A stretch of 64,000 nt of DNA from Haematobia irritans (GCF_050003625.1 NC_134401.1:67653629-67717628); one strand, 5' to 3'. Counted from the stretch's first letter, positions 41,646-58,322 are shown. The notes: generated by a model from the letters alone, not told the origin. Made by a program: numbers and translations.

Positions 41646-44600
41646 TAACCAAAAAGTTAATATTGGGGAAAAAAGTGTATTTTAAAGAGAAAATGTTAAG
41701 TAACAATTTGGTCAAAAATGCTTAGTTTTCGAAATATCGATCATTGAAAATTTAAATATTTTTAGCTTTTTTTTAGACAATGACTGCATTTTTCACAAAA
41801 TGTAACAAAAAAGTGCATATTGGGCATTAAAAGTGTATTTCATTTTTTGAACAATTTGGTCAAAAATGCTTAGTTTTCGAGATATCTATCATTGAAAATT
41901 TAAATATTTTTAGCTTTTTTTAGACAATGACTGCATTTTTCACAAAATGTAACAAAAAAGTGCATATTAGGCATTAAAAGTGTTTTTTAAAGAGAAAATG
42001 TTAAGAAACAATTTTGAAAGTGCATATTGGGCATTAAAAGTGTATTTTGAAGAAACAATGTTAAGTAACAATTTGGACAAAAATGCTTAGTTTTCGATAT
42101 ATCTATCATTGAAAATTTAATTTTTTTTACTTTTTTAGGCAATGACTGCATTTTTCACAAAATGTAACAAAAAAGTGCATATTAGGCATTAAAAGTGTTT
42201 TTAAAGAGAAAATGTTAAGAAACAATTTTGGGAAAAATGCTTAGTTTTCGAGATATCGATCATTGAAAGTTAAAATATTTTTTGCTTTTTTTCAGAAAAT
42301 TGCTGCATTTCTCACAAAATGTAACAAAAAAGCTCGTATTGGGTAAAAAAGTGTATTTTAAAGAGAAAATGTTATGTAACAATTTTGGCACAAAATGCTT
42401 AGTTTTCGAGATATCAATCATTGAAAGTTTAAATATTTGTATCTTTTTTTTCAAAAATGGCTATATTTTTCACAAAATGTAACAAAAAAAGTCCATATTG
42501 GGTAAAAAAGTGTATTTTAAAGAGAAAATGTTAAGTAACAATTTTGGGAAAAATGCTTAGTTTTCGAGATATCGATCATTGAAAGTTAAAATATTTTTTG
42601 CTTTTTTTCAGAAAATTGCTGCATTTTTCACAAAATGTAACAAAAAAAGTTCATATTGGGTAAAAAAGTGTATTTTAAAGAGAAAATGTTAAGTAACAAT
42701 TTTGTGAAAAATGCTTAGTTTTCGAGATATCGATCATTGAAAGTTAAAATATTTTAAACTTTTTTCAAAAATGGCTGCATTTTCCCTAAATGTAACAAAA
42801 AAGTTCATATTGAGTAAAAACGTATATTTTAAAGAGAAAATGTTAAATAACAATTTTGGCACAAAATGCTGAGTTTTCGAGATATAAATCATTGAAAGTT
42901 TAAATATGTGTATCTTTTTTTCAGAAAATGGCTGCATTTTTCACAAAATGTAACAAAAAGGTTCAAATTGGGTAAAAAAGTGTATTTTAAAGAGAAAATT
43001 TTAAGTAACAATTTTGGGAAAAAATCTTAGTTTTCGAGATATCCATCATTGAAAGTTTAAATATTTTTATCTTTTTTCAGCAAATGGCTGCATTTTCCCA
43101 AAATGTAACAAAAAAGTTCATATTGAGTAAAAACGTATATTTTAAAGAGAAAATGTTAAGTAACAATTTTGGCACTAAATGCTTAGTTTTCGAGATATCA
43201 ATCATTGAAAGTTTAAATATTTGCATCTTTTTTTTTTCAAAAATGGCTACATTTTTCACAAAATGTAACAAAAAAAGTCCGTATTGGGTAAAAAAGTGTA
43301 TTTTAAAGAGAAAATGTTAAGTAACAATTTTGTGAAACATGCTTAGTTTTCGAAATATCGATCATTGAAAGTTTAAATATTTTTTGCTGTTTTTCAGAAA
43401 GTGGCTGCATTTTTCACAAAATGTAACAAAAAAGTTCATATTGGGTAAAAAAGTGTATTTTAAAGAGAAAATGTTAAGTAAAAATTTTGTGAAACATGCT
43501 TAGTTTTCGAGATATCGATCATTGAAAGTTAAAATATTTTTAATTTTTTTTTTGAAAATTGCTGCAGTTTTCTCATAATGTAACCCTTCAAAATTTAAAT
43601 ATTGTCTGCCCATAATTCACTACAAAGAATGTGAAATTGTTGCATATTGCCAAACGCAGTAGCAGCAGTATTTTTTAAATAAGAGTATCAAATTTCTGTG
43701 TAGCAACAATAAAATAAAAATATCGAATCAGTGGTGATGATTGTACACGCATAAAAGTACCCTTTGAGTTTGTACCACACATTTTATAAATCCCATCACT
43801 GATAACATCATACAACGCGTGAGTGTCAGTGCTGCCAGCTTATCAATTTTGTAGTTATTTCTAGTCAGCTTCCCAGTAAACATACTATGAGCGCTATTCA
43901 GACGTAACACTTTTTAAGTTTGATTGTAAACATGAATGTAACCAAAAAGTTAATATTGGGGAAAAAAGTGTATTTTAAAGAGAAAATGTTAAGTAACAAT
44001 TTGGTCAAAAATGCTTAGTTTTCGAAATATCGATCATTGAAAATTTACATATTTTTAGCTTTTTTTAGACAATGACTGCATTTTTCACAAAATGTAACAA
44101 AAAAGTGCATATTGGGCATTAAAAGTGTATTTCATTTTTTGAACAATTTGGTCAAAAAATGCTTAGTTTTCGAGATATCTATCATTGAAAATTTAAATAT
44201 TTTTAGCTTTTTTTAGACAATGACTGCATTTTTCACAAAATGTAACAAAAAAAGTGCATATTGGGCATAAAAAATATATTTTAAAGAGAAAATGTTAAGT
44301 AACAATTTGGTCAAAAATGCTTAGTTTTCGAGATAGCGATCATTGAAAGTTTAAATATTTTAGCTTTTTAAAAAAAGGCTGCATTCTACACAAAATGTTA
44401 CAAAAATACATATTGGGGATAAAAAGTGTATTTTAGAGAGGAAATGTTAAGTAACAATTTAGTCCAAAATGCTTAGTTTTCGAGATATCGATCATTGAAA
44501 ATTTAAATATTTTTAGCTTTTTTTAGACAATGGCTGCATTTTTCACAAAATGTAACAAAAAAAGTGCATATTGGGCATTAAAAGTGTATTTTGAAGAAAC

Positions 44601-45989
44601 AATGCTAAGTAACAATTTGGACAAAAATGCTTAGTTTTCGATATATCTATCATTGAAAATTTAAATATTTTTAGCTTTTTTTAGACAATGACCGCATTTT
44701 TCACAAAATGGAACAAAACAAGTGCATATTGGGCATAAAAAATATATTTTAAAGAGAAAATGTTAAGTAACAATTTGGTCAAAAATGCTTAGGTTTCGAG
44801 ATATCGATTATTGAAAATTTAAATATTTTTAGTTTTTTTTAGGAAATGACTACATTGTTCACAAAATGTAACAAAACGTGCATATTGAGGATAAAAAGTG
44901 CATTTTAAAGAGAAAATGTTAAGTAACTATTTTGTAAGAAAATCTTTGTTTTTGAGATTTCGAGCATTGAAAATTTAAATTTTTTAGCGTTTTTTTTAGA
45001 AAATTGCTGGATTTTTCACAAAATGTAGCAAAAATGTGCATATTGGATATAAAAGGTGTATTTTAAAGCGAAAATGTTAATTAACAATTTTGTCAAAAAT
45101 GCTTAGTTTTCGAGATATCAATTATTAAAGTTTAAATATTTTTTTCACTTTTTTTGAAAATGGCTGCATTTGTCACAAAATGTAACAAAATAACACATAT
45201 TGGGTAAAAAAGTGTATTGTAAAGAGAAAATGTTAAGTAACAATTTGGTGAAAAAGGCTTAGTTTTCGAGATGTCTATAATTAAAAACTTAAAATATGTT
45301 TAGCTTTTTTTAAGAAAAGTTATGTCCGCCCTTTATTCACTACAAAAATTTTGAAACTGTTGCATATTGTCAAACGCAAGAAAGGCAGCAGTATATTTTA
45401 AATAAAGAGTATCAAATTTCTGTGTAGCAACAATAAAATAAAAATATCGAATCAGTGGTGATGATGCATAAAAGTACCCTTTGAGTTTGTACCACACATT
45501 GTATAAATCCCATCACTGATAACATCACACAACGCGTGGGTGTCAGTGCTGCCAACTTATCAATTTTGTAGTTATTTAAATGTGACACTTTTTAGGTTTG
45601 ATTGTAAACAGTAACAATTTTGTTAAAAATGCTTAGTTTTCGAGATATCGATCATTGAAAATTTAAATATTTTTAGCTCTTTTTTAAAAAATGGCTGTAT
45701 TTTGCGCAAAATGTTACAAAAAAGTTCAAATTGGAGATAAAAAGTGTATTTTAAAGACAAAATGTTAAGTAATAATTTTGTCGAAAATGCTTAGTTTTCG
45801 AGATATCGATCATTGAAAGTTTAAATATTTTCAGCTTGTTTTTAGAAAATGGTTGCATTTTTCACAAAATGGTACAAAAAAGTAGATACTGGTTATAAAA
45901 AGTGTATTTTAAAGAGAAAGTATTTAGTAACAATTTTGTCAAAAATGCTTAGTTTTCGATATATCGATCATTGACAATTTTTAGTTTTT

Positions 45990-46360
45990 TGTTTGTTTTA
46001 GAATTTCCTTTCCGGTCTATTGAGAAAAATATATCGATTTAAACCAATTTTATCATATATTTGCACTAAAAAGCTTTATACAAATTATCATTTGTTAAGT
46101 GTTTCCTTATTTATGAACGTGTTTTTCCACAAAACGAAAAGTTTGTGGAAAGTGAGTGGATTTGACATATCCGTTCATTAAATGTGAACAAATGGAGTTA
46201 GGGAACCCCAATTTTAATGGTAACGTTACGGTTTCGTCCCTATTGATTTTCGTCTCACTTACCGCTTAGATAGAGCTTAGATATTCAGCTGGTTTTAGTT
46301 TTGTATGTGAGCGAAGAGTAGTATTCAGCTATCAGAAATAGGCTTTTGGTTTTTTTTTTA
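45990..46360. other. Non-satellite stretch inside the array edge
   Basis: About 370 bp without monomer similarity (from GAATTTCCTTTCCGGTC to CAGAAATAGGCTTTTGG). It includes GTTTTTCCACAAAACGAAAA and no ORF or TIR that I can see. Monomers resume in degraded form at about 46363. Confidence 0.5.
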
Positions 46361-46794
46361 GAAAATGGCGGCATTTTTCACAAAATGTAACAAAAACGTA
46401 CATATTAGATACCCATGATAATGTTGAGTAACCATTTTGTTAAAAAAGTTTAGTTTTCGAGATATCGTTCGTTTAAAATTAAAATATTTTTACCTTTTTG
46501 GAAAATGGCAGATTTTTTTTACAAAATGTAACAAAAAAGTGCATATTAGGTATAAAAGCATTAATTTAGATCGATGAAAATTTACATATTTTAATTTTTT
46601 TTTGGAAAAATGAGCACATGTTTTACAACATTTAACAAAAAGACATGCATAATACGTTAAAATGGTGTATTTTAAAGAGCAAGTGTTATGTAACAATTTG
46701 AAAATTTAAATATTTTAGCATTTCGTTTTTTAAAGTTTAGCTGTACTGTTAACGAAAAACGTTCATATTAGGTATAATATGTTTATTATCCCTA

Positions 46795-48247
<1,453 letters not shown>

Positions 48248-48519
48248 TTACAAATTGTGTTGAGTGAAAATGTCCTGCATTGTGGCCCTACGTTCCTACA
48301 AGACGCTAATTATTAGAAAAACAGTACATATAGGGAATTTCCCCTACTTCTAGCAACACTGGCTGTGTTGATATTGCACCTACGGAGTTAGTATGCCACT
48401 AATATTGAGCCCATTATTAAAAAAGAGAAAATCGTTCAATTAGTGTGGGTAATAAATACAAATTTGTAAAAATCGAGCAATATTCTTATGTAAGAGCTAC
48501 AAGTACGTATAAGTACGAT

Positions 48520-49690
48520 CGGCTAGTACATCAAAATTTGAAATTTGAGTAACATTGATTAATAAATAAGAGTACTATGGCCAAATTTGGGAAAATGGAG
48601 CGATGCATATATATGGAAGCTATATGTAAATCTGAACCAATTTGCATAATATTTTGCGGGTTTGATAAATACCACAAAAGGCTACCTTGTGCAAGATTTG
48701 AGTAAGATCGGTTAAGAAATGAGGCCTGTGTGGTCAAACATAAGGTTATTAGGGGCGAATTTTTCAAAATCGGGTGATACATATATGGCAGCTATATCTA
48801 CATCTGAACCGATTTCGATGAAATTTTGCACATATAGTTAGTACTATAGAGGACTGGATCTAGCCAACTTTTAGTGAGATCGGTTAATAAATAAGGGTTC
48901 TATGGCCAAATTTGGGAAAATCGGGCTATACATATATATGGGAGCTATATCTAAATCTGAACCGATTTCGATGATTTTTTGCACATATAGTTAGTGCTAT
49001 AGAAGACTACATTTATCCAAATTTGGGTAAGATCGGTTGATAAATAAGGGTTTTATGGCCAAATTTAGAAAAAATCGGGCGGTACATATATATTGGAGCT
49101 ATAGCTAAATCTGAACCGATTTCGATGATGTTTTGCACATATAGTTAGTGCTATAGAAGATTATATTTAGCCAACTTTGAGTAAGATCGGTTGATAAATA
49201 AAGGGTTTGTGGCCAAATTTGGGAAAATCGGGCGATACATATATATGAGAGCTATATCTAAATCTGAACCGATTTGGATGAAATTTTGCAGACTTGAAGG
49301 GCGATGGAAAAGATTACCTTTTGGTGACGATCCGTTTGAAGAAACGCGCAACGTGACCCCATTTGTCGAAATCGGGCGATACATATATATGGGAGCTATA
49401 TCTAAATTTGATCCGATTTCTTCCAAATTCAATAGCGTTCGTCCTTGTGCCCAAAAAACTCCCTGTACCAAATTTCATCAAAATCGTTTAATAATTGCGA
49501 CCGGAATCCTGTGAACAACAAATACATGGACAGACGGACGGGCGGACACCAAGCGCTAGATCGAGTCAGGAGGTGATTCTGAGTCGATCGGTATATATTT
49601 TATGGGGTCTAAAATCAATATTTCTGGTAGGCACATTTTTTGGCCGATCAAACTTATTATACCCTGACCACTATGTGGTTTAGGGTATAA
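48520..49690 (-). mobile_element. DINE-1-like element (family 3), minus
   Basis: The 5' end at about 49690 has hairpin TATACCCTGACCACTATGTG / GTTTAGGGTATAA (written on the plus strand), then the GGCCGATCAAACTTATTATA and GAGTCGATCGGTAT blocks, then tandem modules of about 153 bp (GGCCAAATTT at 48904, 49057, 49211). Modules differ in sequence from families 1 and 2 but share GGAGCTATATCTAAATCTGA. The 3' limit is unclear. Confidence 0.8.
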
Positions 49691-49699
49691 TTAATTGGA

Positions 49700-49799
49700 N
49701 NNNNNNNNNNNNNNNNNNNNNNNNNNNNNNNNNNNNNNNNNNNNNNNNNNNNNNNNNNNNNNNNNNNNNNNNNNNNNNNNNNNNNNNNNNNNNNNNNNN
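49700..49799. other. Assembly gap (100 N)
   Basis: Exactly 100 N, the conventional size for a gap of unknown length. It lies between a DINE-1 end and (TA)n, so order and orientation across it are not guaranteed. Confidence 1.
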
Positions 49800-52217
<2,418 letters not shown>

Positions 52218-52339
52218 TGAATATTGTACTGCTCAGCCATCTCGTTGAGAGATTTGCACCAGTCGATGGCCGTTTTCGAGGTGAGGAACACAGAGTCCAA
52301 GGATTTTATTGTAGGTTGACTGCCTAAGTATATATTATA

Positions 52340-53272
52340 AAGGGTGATTTGTTAAGAGCTTGATAACTTTTTTTTTAAAAAAAACGCATAAAATTTGCAA
52401 AATCTCATCGGTTCTTTATTTGAAACGTTAGATTGGTCCATGACATTTACTTTTTGAAGATAATTTCATTTAAATGTTGACCGCGGGTGCGTCTTAGGTG
52501 GTCCATTCGGAAAGTCCAATTTTGGGCAACTTTTTCGAGCATTTCGGCCGGAATAGCCCGAATTTCTTCGGAAATGTTGTCTTCCAAAGCTGGAATAGTT
52601 GCTGGCTTATTTCTGTAGACTTTAGACTTGACGTAGCCCCACAAAAAATAGTCTAAAGGCGTCAAATCGCATGATCTTGGTGGCCAACTTACCGGTCCAT
52701 TTCTTGAGATGAATTGTTCTCCGAAGTTTTCCCTCAAAATGGCCATAGAATCGCGAGCTGTGTGGCATGTAGCGCCATCTTGTTGAAACCACATGTCAAC
52801 CAAGTTCAGTTCTTCCATTTTTGGCAACAAAAAGTTTGTTAGCATCGAACGATAGCGATCGCCATTCACCGTAACGTTGCGTCCAACAGCATCTTTGAAA
52901 AAATACGGTCCAATGATTCCACCAGCGTACAAACCACACCAAACAGTGCATTTTTCGGGATGCATGGGCAGTTCTTGAACGGCTTCTGGTTGCTCTTCAC
53001 TCCAAATGCGGCAATTTTGCTTATTTACGTAGCCATTCAACCAGAAATGAGCCTCATCGCTGAACAAAATTTGTCGATAAAAAAGCGGATTTTCTGCCAC
53101 TGATTTTGGTAATAAAATTCAATGATTTGCAAGCGTTGCTCGTTAGTAAGTCTATTCATGATGAAATGTCAAAGCATACTGAGCATCTTTCTCTTTGACA
53201 CCATGTCTGAAATCCCACGTGATCTGTCAAATACTAATGCATGAAAATCCTAACCTCAAAAGAATCACCCTT
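52340..53272 (-). mobile_element. DD41D (rosa-type) mariner copy 2, internally deleted
   Basis: 933 bp, TIRs AAGGGTGATTTGTTAAG / AAGGGTGATTCTTTTG, TA on both sides (52338-52339, 53273-53274). Inserted into the RNase H of LINE B copy 2. The internal deletion differs from copy 1 at its left joint. Confidence 0.92.
52447..53160 (-). pseudogene. DD41D mariner transposase, copy 2
   Basis: The same 217-residue catalytic body as copy 1, with D (SDEAHFWLNG), D (QQDGATCHTA) and D (DLTPLDYFLW). The start (MNRLTNEQRLQIIEFYYQNQ at 53160) is joined after the CAG codon to GGCAGAAAATCCGC out of frame, so the helix-turn-helix region is missing. It retains a few more bases before YRQILF than copy 1. Confidence 0.88.
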
Positions 53273-53277
53273 TATAT

Positions 53278-54917
53278 ATGCCAATATTTTTTTGAACATT
53301 ACTTCTCAGCCAATTCACCACCTCTCTTATTGCTAATATTTAAGCCTGAAAAACACTACTGTGATTAGGTAATCTTTTCGCTATTCGAATTTCCAGATCT
53401 TTAGAATATACTCCGAAACCCACTTGTCCATACAGTTTGGAGCCATCAGTGTAGAAATCTATATATATTTTATTCCCCGGGGTCTGTATACACTACGCCT
53501 CACTGTTGGGAATTAGAGTTTCAAACTTTTTGTCGAAAAGTGGTTTAGCCAGAGTGTAATCCACTACGTTAGGCACATCTGGCATTATTTTGAGGACCGA
53601 ACTGTGACCATATATTTTTCCGACCACAGCGATACCTCACGCACAGCCGTTGTTGCAGCTGACTGTTTGGCCACAATGTCAAAAGCAATAGATGCAGCAT
53701 GACATTAAGGGAATCTGTTCCTGTCTTACTGAATGCGCCTGAGATACACAAGCACGCCATACGCTGAACTTTATCTAAACCTGTCGGTTGCTGAAGTGCC
53801 GGCCACCAGACTACAACACCATATAGCATTATTGGTCTAACTACTGCCGTATATAACCAATGCACAATTTTCGGTTTTAGTCCCCACTTTTTTCCTATTG
53901 CCTTTTTCCACGAGTACAAAGCTATCGTGGCTTTTCTCGCCCTTTCTTCAATTTTAAGCCTAAAGTTCAGCTTCCTGTCCAAAATAACGCCAAGGTATTT
54001 TGCACACTTACCAAAGGGAATTTCAATACCATCTAAGGATATAGACTTAACCGTGGGAGCTTTGCGATCTTTGCAGTACATGACTAAATCTGTATTTGCA
54101 GGATTTAGCCCAAGACCATTCTCTTTCTCAGTCACAATCAGAGATATTATACAGAGATAATATCTCTGATTGTGGATGGGAATTTTCCCCTGACTGCTAG
54201 AGCTATACCGTCTGCGTATGCCACCACTTTTATCATTTATTTTTCTAAGGAAACCAGAAGGTTCTTAATAGCAACATTCTAAAGAAGAGGTGATAGAAAT
54301 CCTCCTTGGGGAGTGTCTCTGTTCAGATACCTTTGTATGTTTGCTTGTCCTAGTGTGGCTGAAATACGTCGCTTCGTTAGAAGTTGGTCTAACAGCCTAA
54401 GTATACCCTGATCAACATTTAGAGTTGTCAGTCCATTTAATATTGAGCTCGGGTGGAATGCCCCTTCGATGTCTTTCAAAAAAGCTGACTAGTTCATGCA
54501 ATGTGGCCTCAGTAGACCTGCCCTTCGAGTATGTATGCTGTCGTTTCGAGAGCATACTTGAATCGAAACTAGTTCTAAGATAAATGTCTATCATCCTCTC
54601 CAGAGTCTTAAGTAGGAATGAGGATAAGCTGATTGGTCGGAAATCCTTCTCACTCGAGTGAGAGGCTTTCCTGCTTTAGGTATGAAAATGACTTTTGTTT
54701 CCCTCCACTTTTCTGGAATATATGCTAAGATTATACATCCTTTATAACCAAGGAATAATTCTATCAGTCACTGCTTGTAACTCCGCCGGAACAATTTCAT
54801 CTGGTCCGGGAGATTTGAATGGCCCAAAACTATTTAAAGTCCATTTTATTCTAGATTCCGATACAATTTCCTCGATAGGAAATGACCGCTGAGCCACTGT
54901 TGCACCGCCAGAACATG
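53278..54917 (-). pseudogene. LINE B copy 2 RT and RNase H start, multiply broken
   Basis: Open pieces 53569-54135 (LGLNPANTDLVMYCKDR ... GKCAKYLGVILDRKLNFR ... WKKAIGKKWGLKPKIVHWLY), 54279-54479 (TLGQANIQRYLNRDTPQGGF) and 54412-54594 (LRTSFDSSMLSKRQHTYSKG) are parts of one RT. The catalytic box reads A-Y-A-D-G instead of A-Y-A-D-D, so the second aspartate is lost. A perfect hairpin at 54133-54174 replaces normal sequence. It retains GKCAKYLGVI, which copy 1 has lost. Confidence 0.82.
54133..54174. repeat. Perfect 18-bp hairpin inside the LINE
   Basis: CACAATCAGAGATATTAT (54133-54150) and its exact complement ATAATATCTCTGATTGTG (54157-54174) with loop ACAGAG. Copy 1 at the same place has only one arm (TTAGAGATATTATACAGAG), so the second arm is new. 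Confidence 0.93.
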
Positions 54918-55029
54918 GGAACTAAGTACAAAGACTTTTTGGTTATTTATAATTTTGATTTTTTTTAGTGTAGTTTTCGACACCTACTAGCCGATGTAAA
55001 GAAACTTTATTTGACAGAAAAATACCTTT

Positions 55030-55120
55030 AGATGACCACCGTGGTGCAATAGTTACCATGCCCTTGCATACAAAAGATCGTGGGTTCAATCCGTGCTTCG
55101 ACAGAACACCAACAAGTTTT
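55030..55120 (+). mobile_element. Truncated SINE head
   Basis: ACCACCGTGGTGCAATAGTT ACCATGCCC... GTGGGTTCAATCC... GACAGAACACCAACAAGTTT matches the first about 85 bp of the SINE with mismatches in both Pol III boxes. The body and tail are absent. Confidence 0.7.
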
Positions 55121-57245
55121 TTTTACATATATTCCAAAAATGTTCGGAAGATTCCGAAAGATGTTCGACATTACATACTACCATATTAAATTTTTACTAT
55201 GAAACTTCAAAATGTGTCTTATAAAAGACTTAAAGTCAGAAAAGAACAATGCTTGATATAAACGAAATGGACTGTGGATCAAAACTTATTTTTTTATTTC
55301 AAAAATAAAAATTTTGTAACAACAAAAAAATTTTTTTTGAAATATAAGTTTGGAATTTTCGAAGAAATACGTCAAGCGTTTTCCAAATGTTTTTTTTACT
55401 AACTTTTTTTTTGTAAATTACTTACCCACGATTTGCATAATAACTTTTAATTTACTAAATTTGTCTTAAATTTAAGCCATTTTGAGGAGAATAACGTTAG
55501 ATTTATTAACGAAATTGTACGATTAATCTTTGAAACCTATTTTTTCCACAAATGAGAATAAGCTTATGCAAAGCGATCAAAACCATGCATGCGTGGTTAT
55601 GCACACTTGTCGAGTTGCGTCTTGATCTGCTCTACGTATTTTACTATGTAAACATAGCTTGTACAACTAATTGTCATTGACGACAATCAAAAAACTTCTT
55701 TTCTGGTTGAGTTCCAAATGAATACTAATTACTTTATTGAATAAAAACTTACATCTAGAATATTGAAAATCTTAACCTACTCTAGAACAAGACAACAATA
55801 ATCTGCTATCATTCTTCTAGCACTCTTATCACCTAACAAACGATCCCAAGTGAACATGCAGCACACATGCACGTCCATTAGATCTTTAGTTATAACCCTT
55901 TGAAAAAACTCTCACACATAAGTGTTTCTTAGAATGGGGTGTTCATTTTTCTCCTTTCTCTTATCTTCTACATAGGACGTATTTGTTCCATATGCATTTG
56001 TTTTGTTTAGAACCCCTCAGAGCTCCCATGTTCAAAGCATATATGTTTTGAACATTTCTCATGATGTCGTTTGTAATGAGTTGTATATAGTATGATACAA
56101 AAAATTTTCTCACGAAATATTTAGCTTTGAAGACGATTGGGACATGTATGTCTAATGAAATTTCTCATAACATAGAAGGAAATATTTTTTTTACATTTTG
56201 ACGATACTTTACTTAGTAAATATGTATATATTGAATATGAATCCGCAACAAAAAATTATTTTTATCGAGCGGTGATTTCTTCATCGTCAAAGGGTTAAAA
56301 AATCTAAGTGACTACCGAAAAAATATAAAGGAAGACAATCAAAAGCAACATCAGACAGAGTATCATCCGACGTGCCTCTAATTTGGGAAAAATCTACTTC
56401 AAAACTTAAACACGAAGTCGGCGTTCATGCTATTGTTGTTAAATGTCGGACACTCGAATCTGTTTAAATTAGTCAAAACCCCCTTTTTTTAATACGTAAA
56501 AACCAACCCCTTTGGCAGAGATCACATGGCATGAACGGTCGGCCAAAGACCCATGCAAACTGACTGGAGAAGTGATTTTACCGACGAAAAAGTTTAATAT
56601 TGAGGGTCCTGATGGATATAATTATTATTTCCATGATTTAAGAAAAAACCCGTGTAAAAATTGGTGGATCTGACCTGATATTATTAAATCTGCCTGTAGT
56701 ATATCTAGGCAGATGTGGTCAGATCCGAAAATGGTAATATCTGATCAGATCTAATTCTAAAGGAATACATTTGCGAAAGGTGTAAATTATAAACTGAATT
56801 TCCAAGCGTCAAATATTGTAAAAACCTATTTTAAAGGCTTGCAAACTTTAATATTTTTCTCTAGGTGTCAAATAGACAATGTTATCTGAAACATTTGTTA
56901 CACATATTGTACCTCTTTCTAGTACAAGCACAAATAATTAAACTTTGTGATGTAGAAGAAATTGATTGTGTTGTGCAAATTGAAAACTATGTATATAAAA
57001 TGCAAAATAATTTATAAGTGGTAGTAAAAAAATATATTGCTATTTCCAATACTAGTGTTTGATTTATTGTCATACATGTACGATTAGATGTGATCCAATA
57101 AATGCTAGATGTTGTTGGATATGATGCCATATATGAATATATGCATTTATTAGATATTGCACTTATTAGATATTGTTTATATAATTAGATATAACAGTAT
57201 ACATGCTGAGATCTGACAATATATCTAATCATATATAACACAATA
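55121..57245. other. No gene; AT-rich unassigned sequence
   Basis: No ORF of note. A patch at 56660-56760 repeats AGATCTGA/TCTGATCAGATCT words, and 57070-57240 repeats TTAGATAT words, the two perhaps ends of one decayed MITE (GATCAGATCT near 56747; GAGATCTGACA near 57211). Not provable by eye. Confidence 0.4.
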
Positions 57246-57247
57246 TG

Positions 57248-57740
57248 AGGGCGGTTCGGAAACTTCTTAGCCTATCAATGAAGGAGAATAGTTAGTTTTT
57301 CAAAAATATTTTTATTTTTCAATATAATCTCCTGAAACTTCAATACACTTAGTCCAACGCTTTTCTAGCAATTCTATCCCTTTATTAAAATAGTTTTCCT
57401 CAATGTCTTCAAAAAAGTGGTTTACAACTGTAATTGCATCTTCATTTTAGGTAAAACGCTTGCCAGCAAGGATTTTTTTTAGATGTGGGAACAAGTAAAA
57501 TTCACTGGGAGCTAAATCAGGAGAATAAGGTGGGTGGTCAAGCAACTCGTACTTTAATTCGTTGATTTTAGCCATTGTTAAAATACTCTTGTGTTTTTTT
57601 GTGTTGTAAGCCAGGACGTTTTTCTCGAATTTTTACATTTAATTGGTCCAAAAGGTTGCAATAGTACTCTGAATTTATTGTTTTACCCTTTTGCAGATAG
57701 TCAATCAATACTCGTACATTTAAATCTGACTCGATGTGGA
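57248..57740 (-). pseudogene. Mariner (SPDLAPSEF-type) transposase C-terminal remnant
   Basis: Minus-strand reading: NVRVLIDYLQKGKTINSEYY, NLLDQLNVKIREKRPGLQHK, then HKSILTMAKINELKYELLDH, PPYSPDLAPSEFYLFPHLKK, ILAGKRFT, NHFFEDIEENYF, LEKRWTKCIEVSGDYIEK. About a dozen codons expected between QHKK and HKS, those carrying the D-N-A-P catalytic block, are deleted, and an in-frame stop lies after KRFT. The right terminus GCGGTTCGGAAACTTCTTAG (57253) is the element end. Confidence 0.85.
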
Positions 57741-57861
57741 CATAACTTGTTAGACTTCTAAAAAACTGTAGACTTAAAATTTCAGTCGGCTAATCCCCTG
57801 GGGTGGAACGCAATGTTAGTAAAAAACAAGTAAGGAAAGTCTAATTCGGACAGGCTGACTA

Positions 57862-58322
57862 CACAGAAAAAAAGTAAACTACATTATGTGAAAAATGAAC
57901 TATCTCGTGCGAAAATTAAACTAAATTGTATTTCAAATTTTGAGATTCATTAAACTAACGAAAATTTTCCGTTATTTTTTTATTTTTAATTACCATTTAC
58001 GAAATTCTTCTTCCTCGAAAAGAAAAAATGAACTAAAAATAAAGAAAAATCTTAAGCGCCAGATTATTCCCATTTTAACCACGCTGTTGTTCATTCTTAC
58101 AACTTTTGAGAAGTGTACGATAAACTTCTTCTGTTTTAGTTAGAATTGAACTAATTTGTATGTGATTAAAATTTTATTGCCATTTAGTTCATAAAAATTT
58201 TGAGACATACTTGGAATAAAAAAAAATCGTTGGACTATGGAAAATTTCTTACGAAACTTTAAAAATGAACTAAAACAAAATAAAATGTTTGCAATAAATT
58301 TACAACAGACTTTTTTTCTGTG
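57862..58322. mobile_element. TA-target MITE copy 1 (461 bp)
   Basis: CACAGAAAAAAAGTAAAC at the left and ACTTTTTTTCTGTG at the right are inverted; TA flanks at 57860-57861 and 58323-58324. Rich in AATGAACTA / TAGTTCAT words. Non-coding. Confidence 0.82.

Larger units (their letters stand above)
35630..46720. repeat. Higher-order satellite block: about 157-bp monomers plus recurring 360-bp spacers
   Basis: From about 36230 to 46720 the sequence is a head-to-tail array of monomers measured at 148-159 bp (for example GATATCGAT positions 40431, 40589, 40748, 40896). Each has CTGCATTTTTCACAAAATGT, AAGTGCATATTGGG, GTGTATTTTAAAGAGAAAAT, GTTAAGTAACAATTTTGTC and CTTAGTTTTCGAGATATCGA. I estimate 50-60 monomers. 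A second, unrelated unit of about 360 bp recurs at about 35640, 37590, 39408, 41290, 43590 and 45325, that is, every 1.7-2.3 kb. No coding capacity. Confidence 0.93.
52218..54917 (-). mobile_element. LOA/I-type LINE B, copy 2 (minus), truncated at both ends
   Basis: Minus-strand relative of 28725-31361: RNase H piece at 52218-52325, then (after a mariner insertion) RNase H start and RT back to 54917. The 3' UTR and CCTAA tail are missing and the 5' end begins at CCATGTTCTGGCGGTGC. It lacks the 90-bp MITE, so it provides the empty site. Confidence 0.85.

Noticed and set aside
56640..57245. MITE suggested by AGATCTGA/TCAGATCT words at both ends
   Set aside because: Inverted ends are too short and I could not find a matching target duplication.
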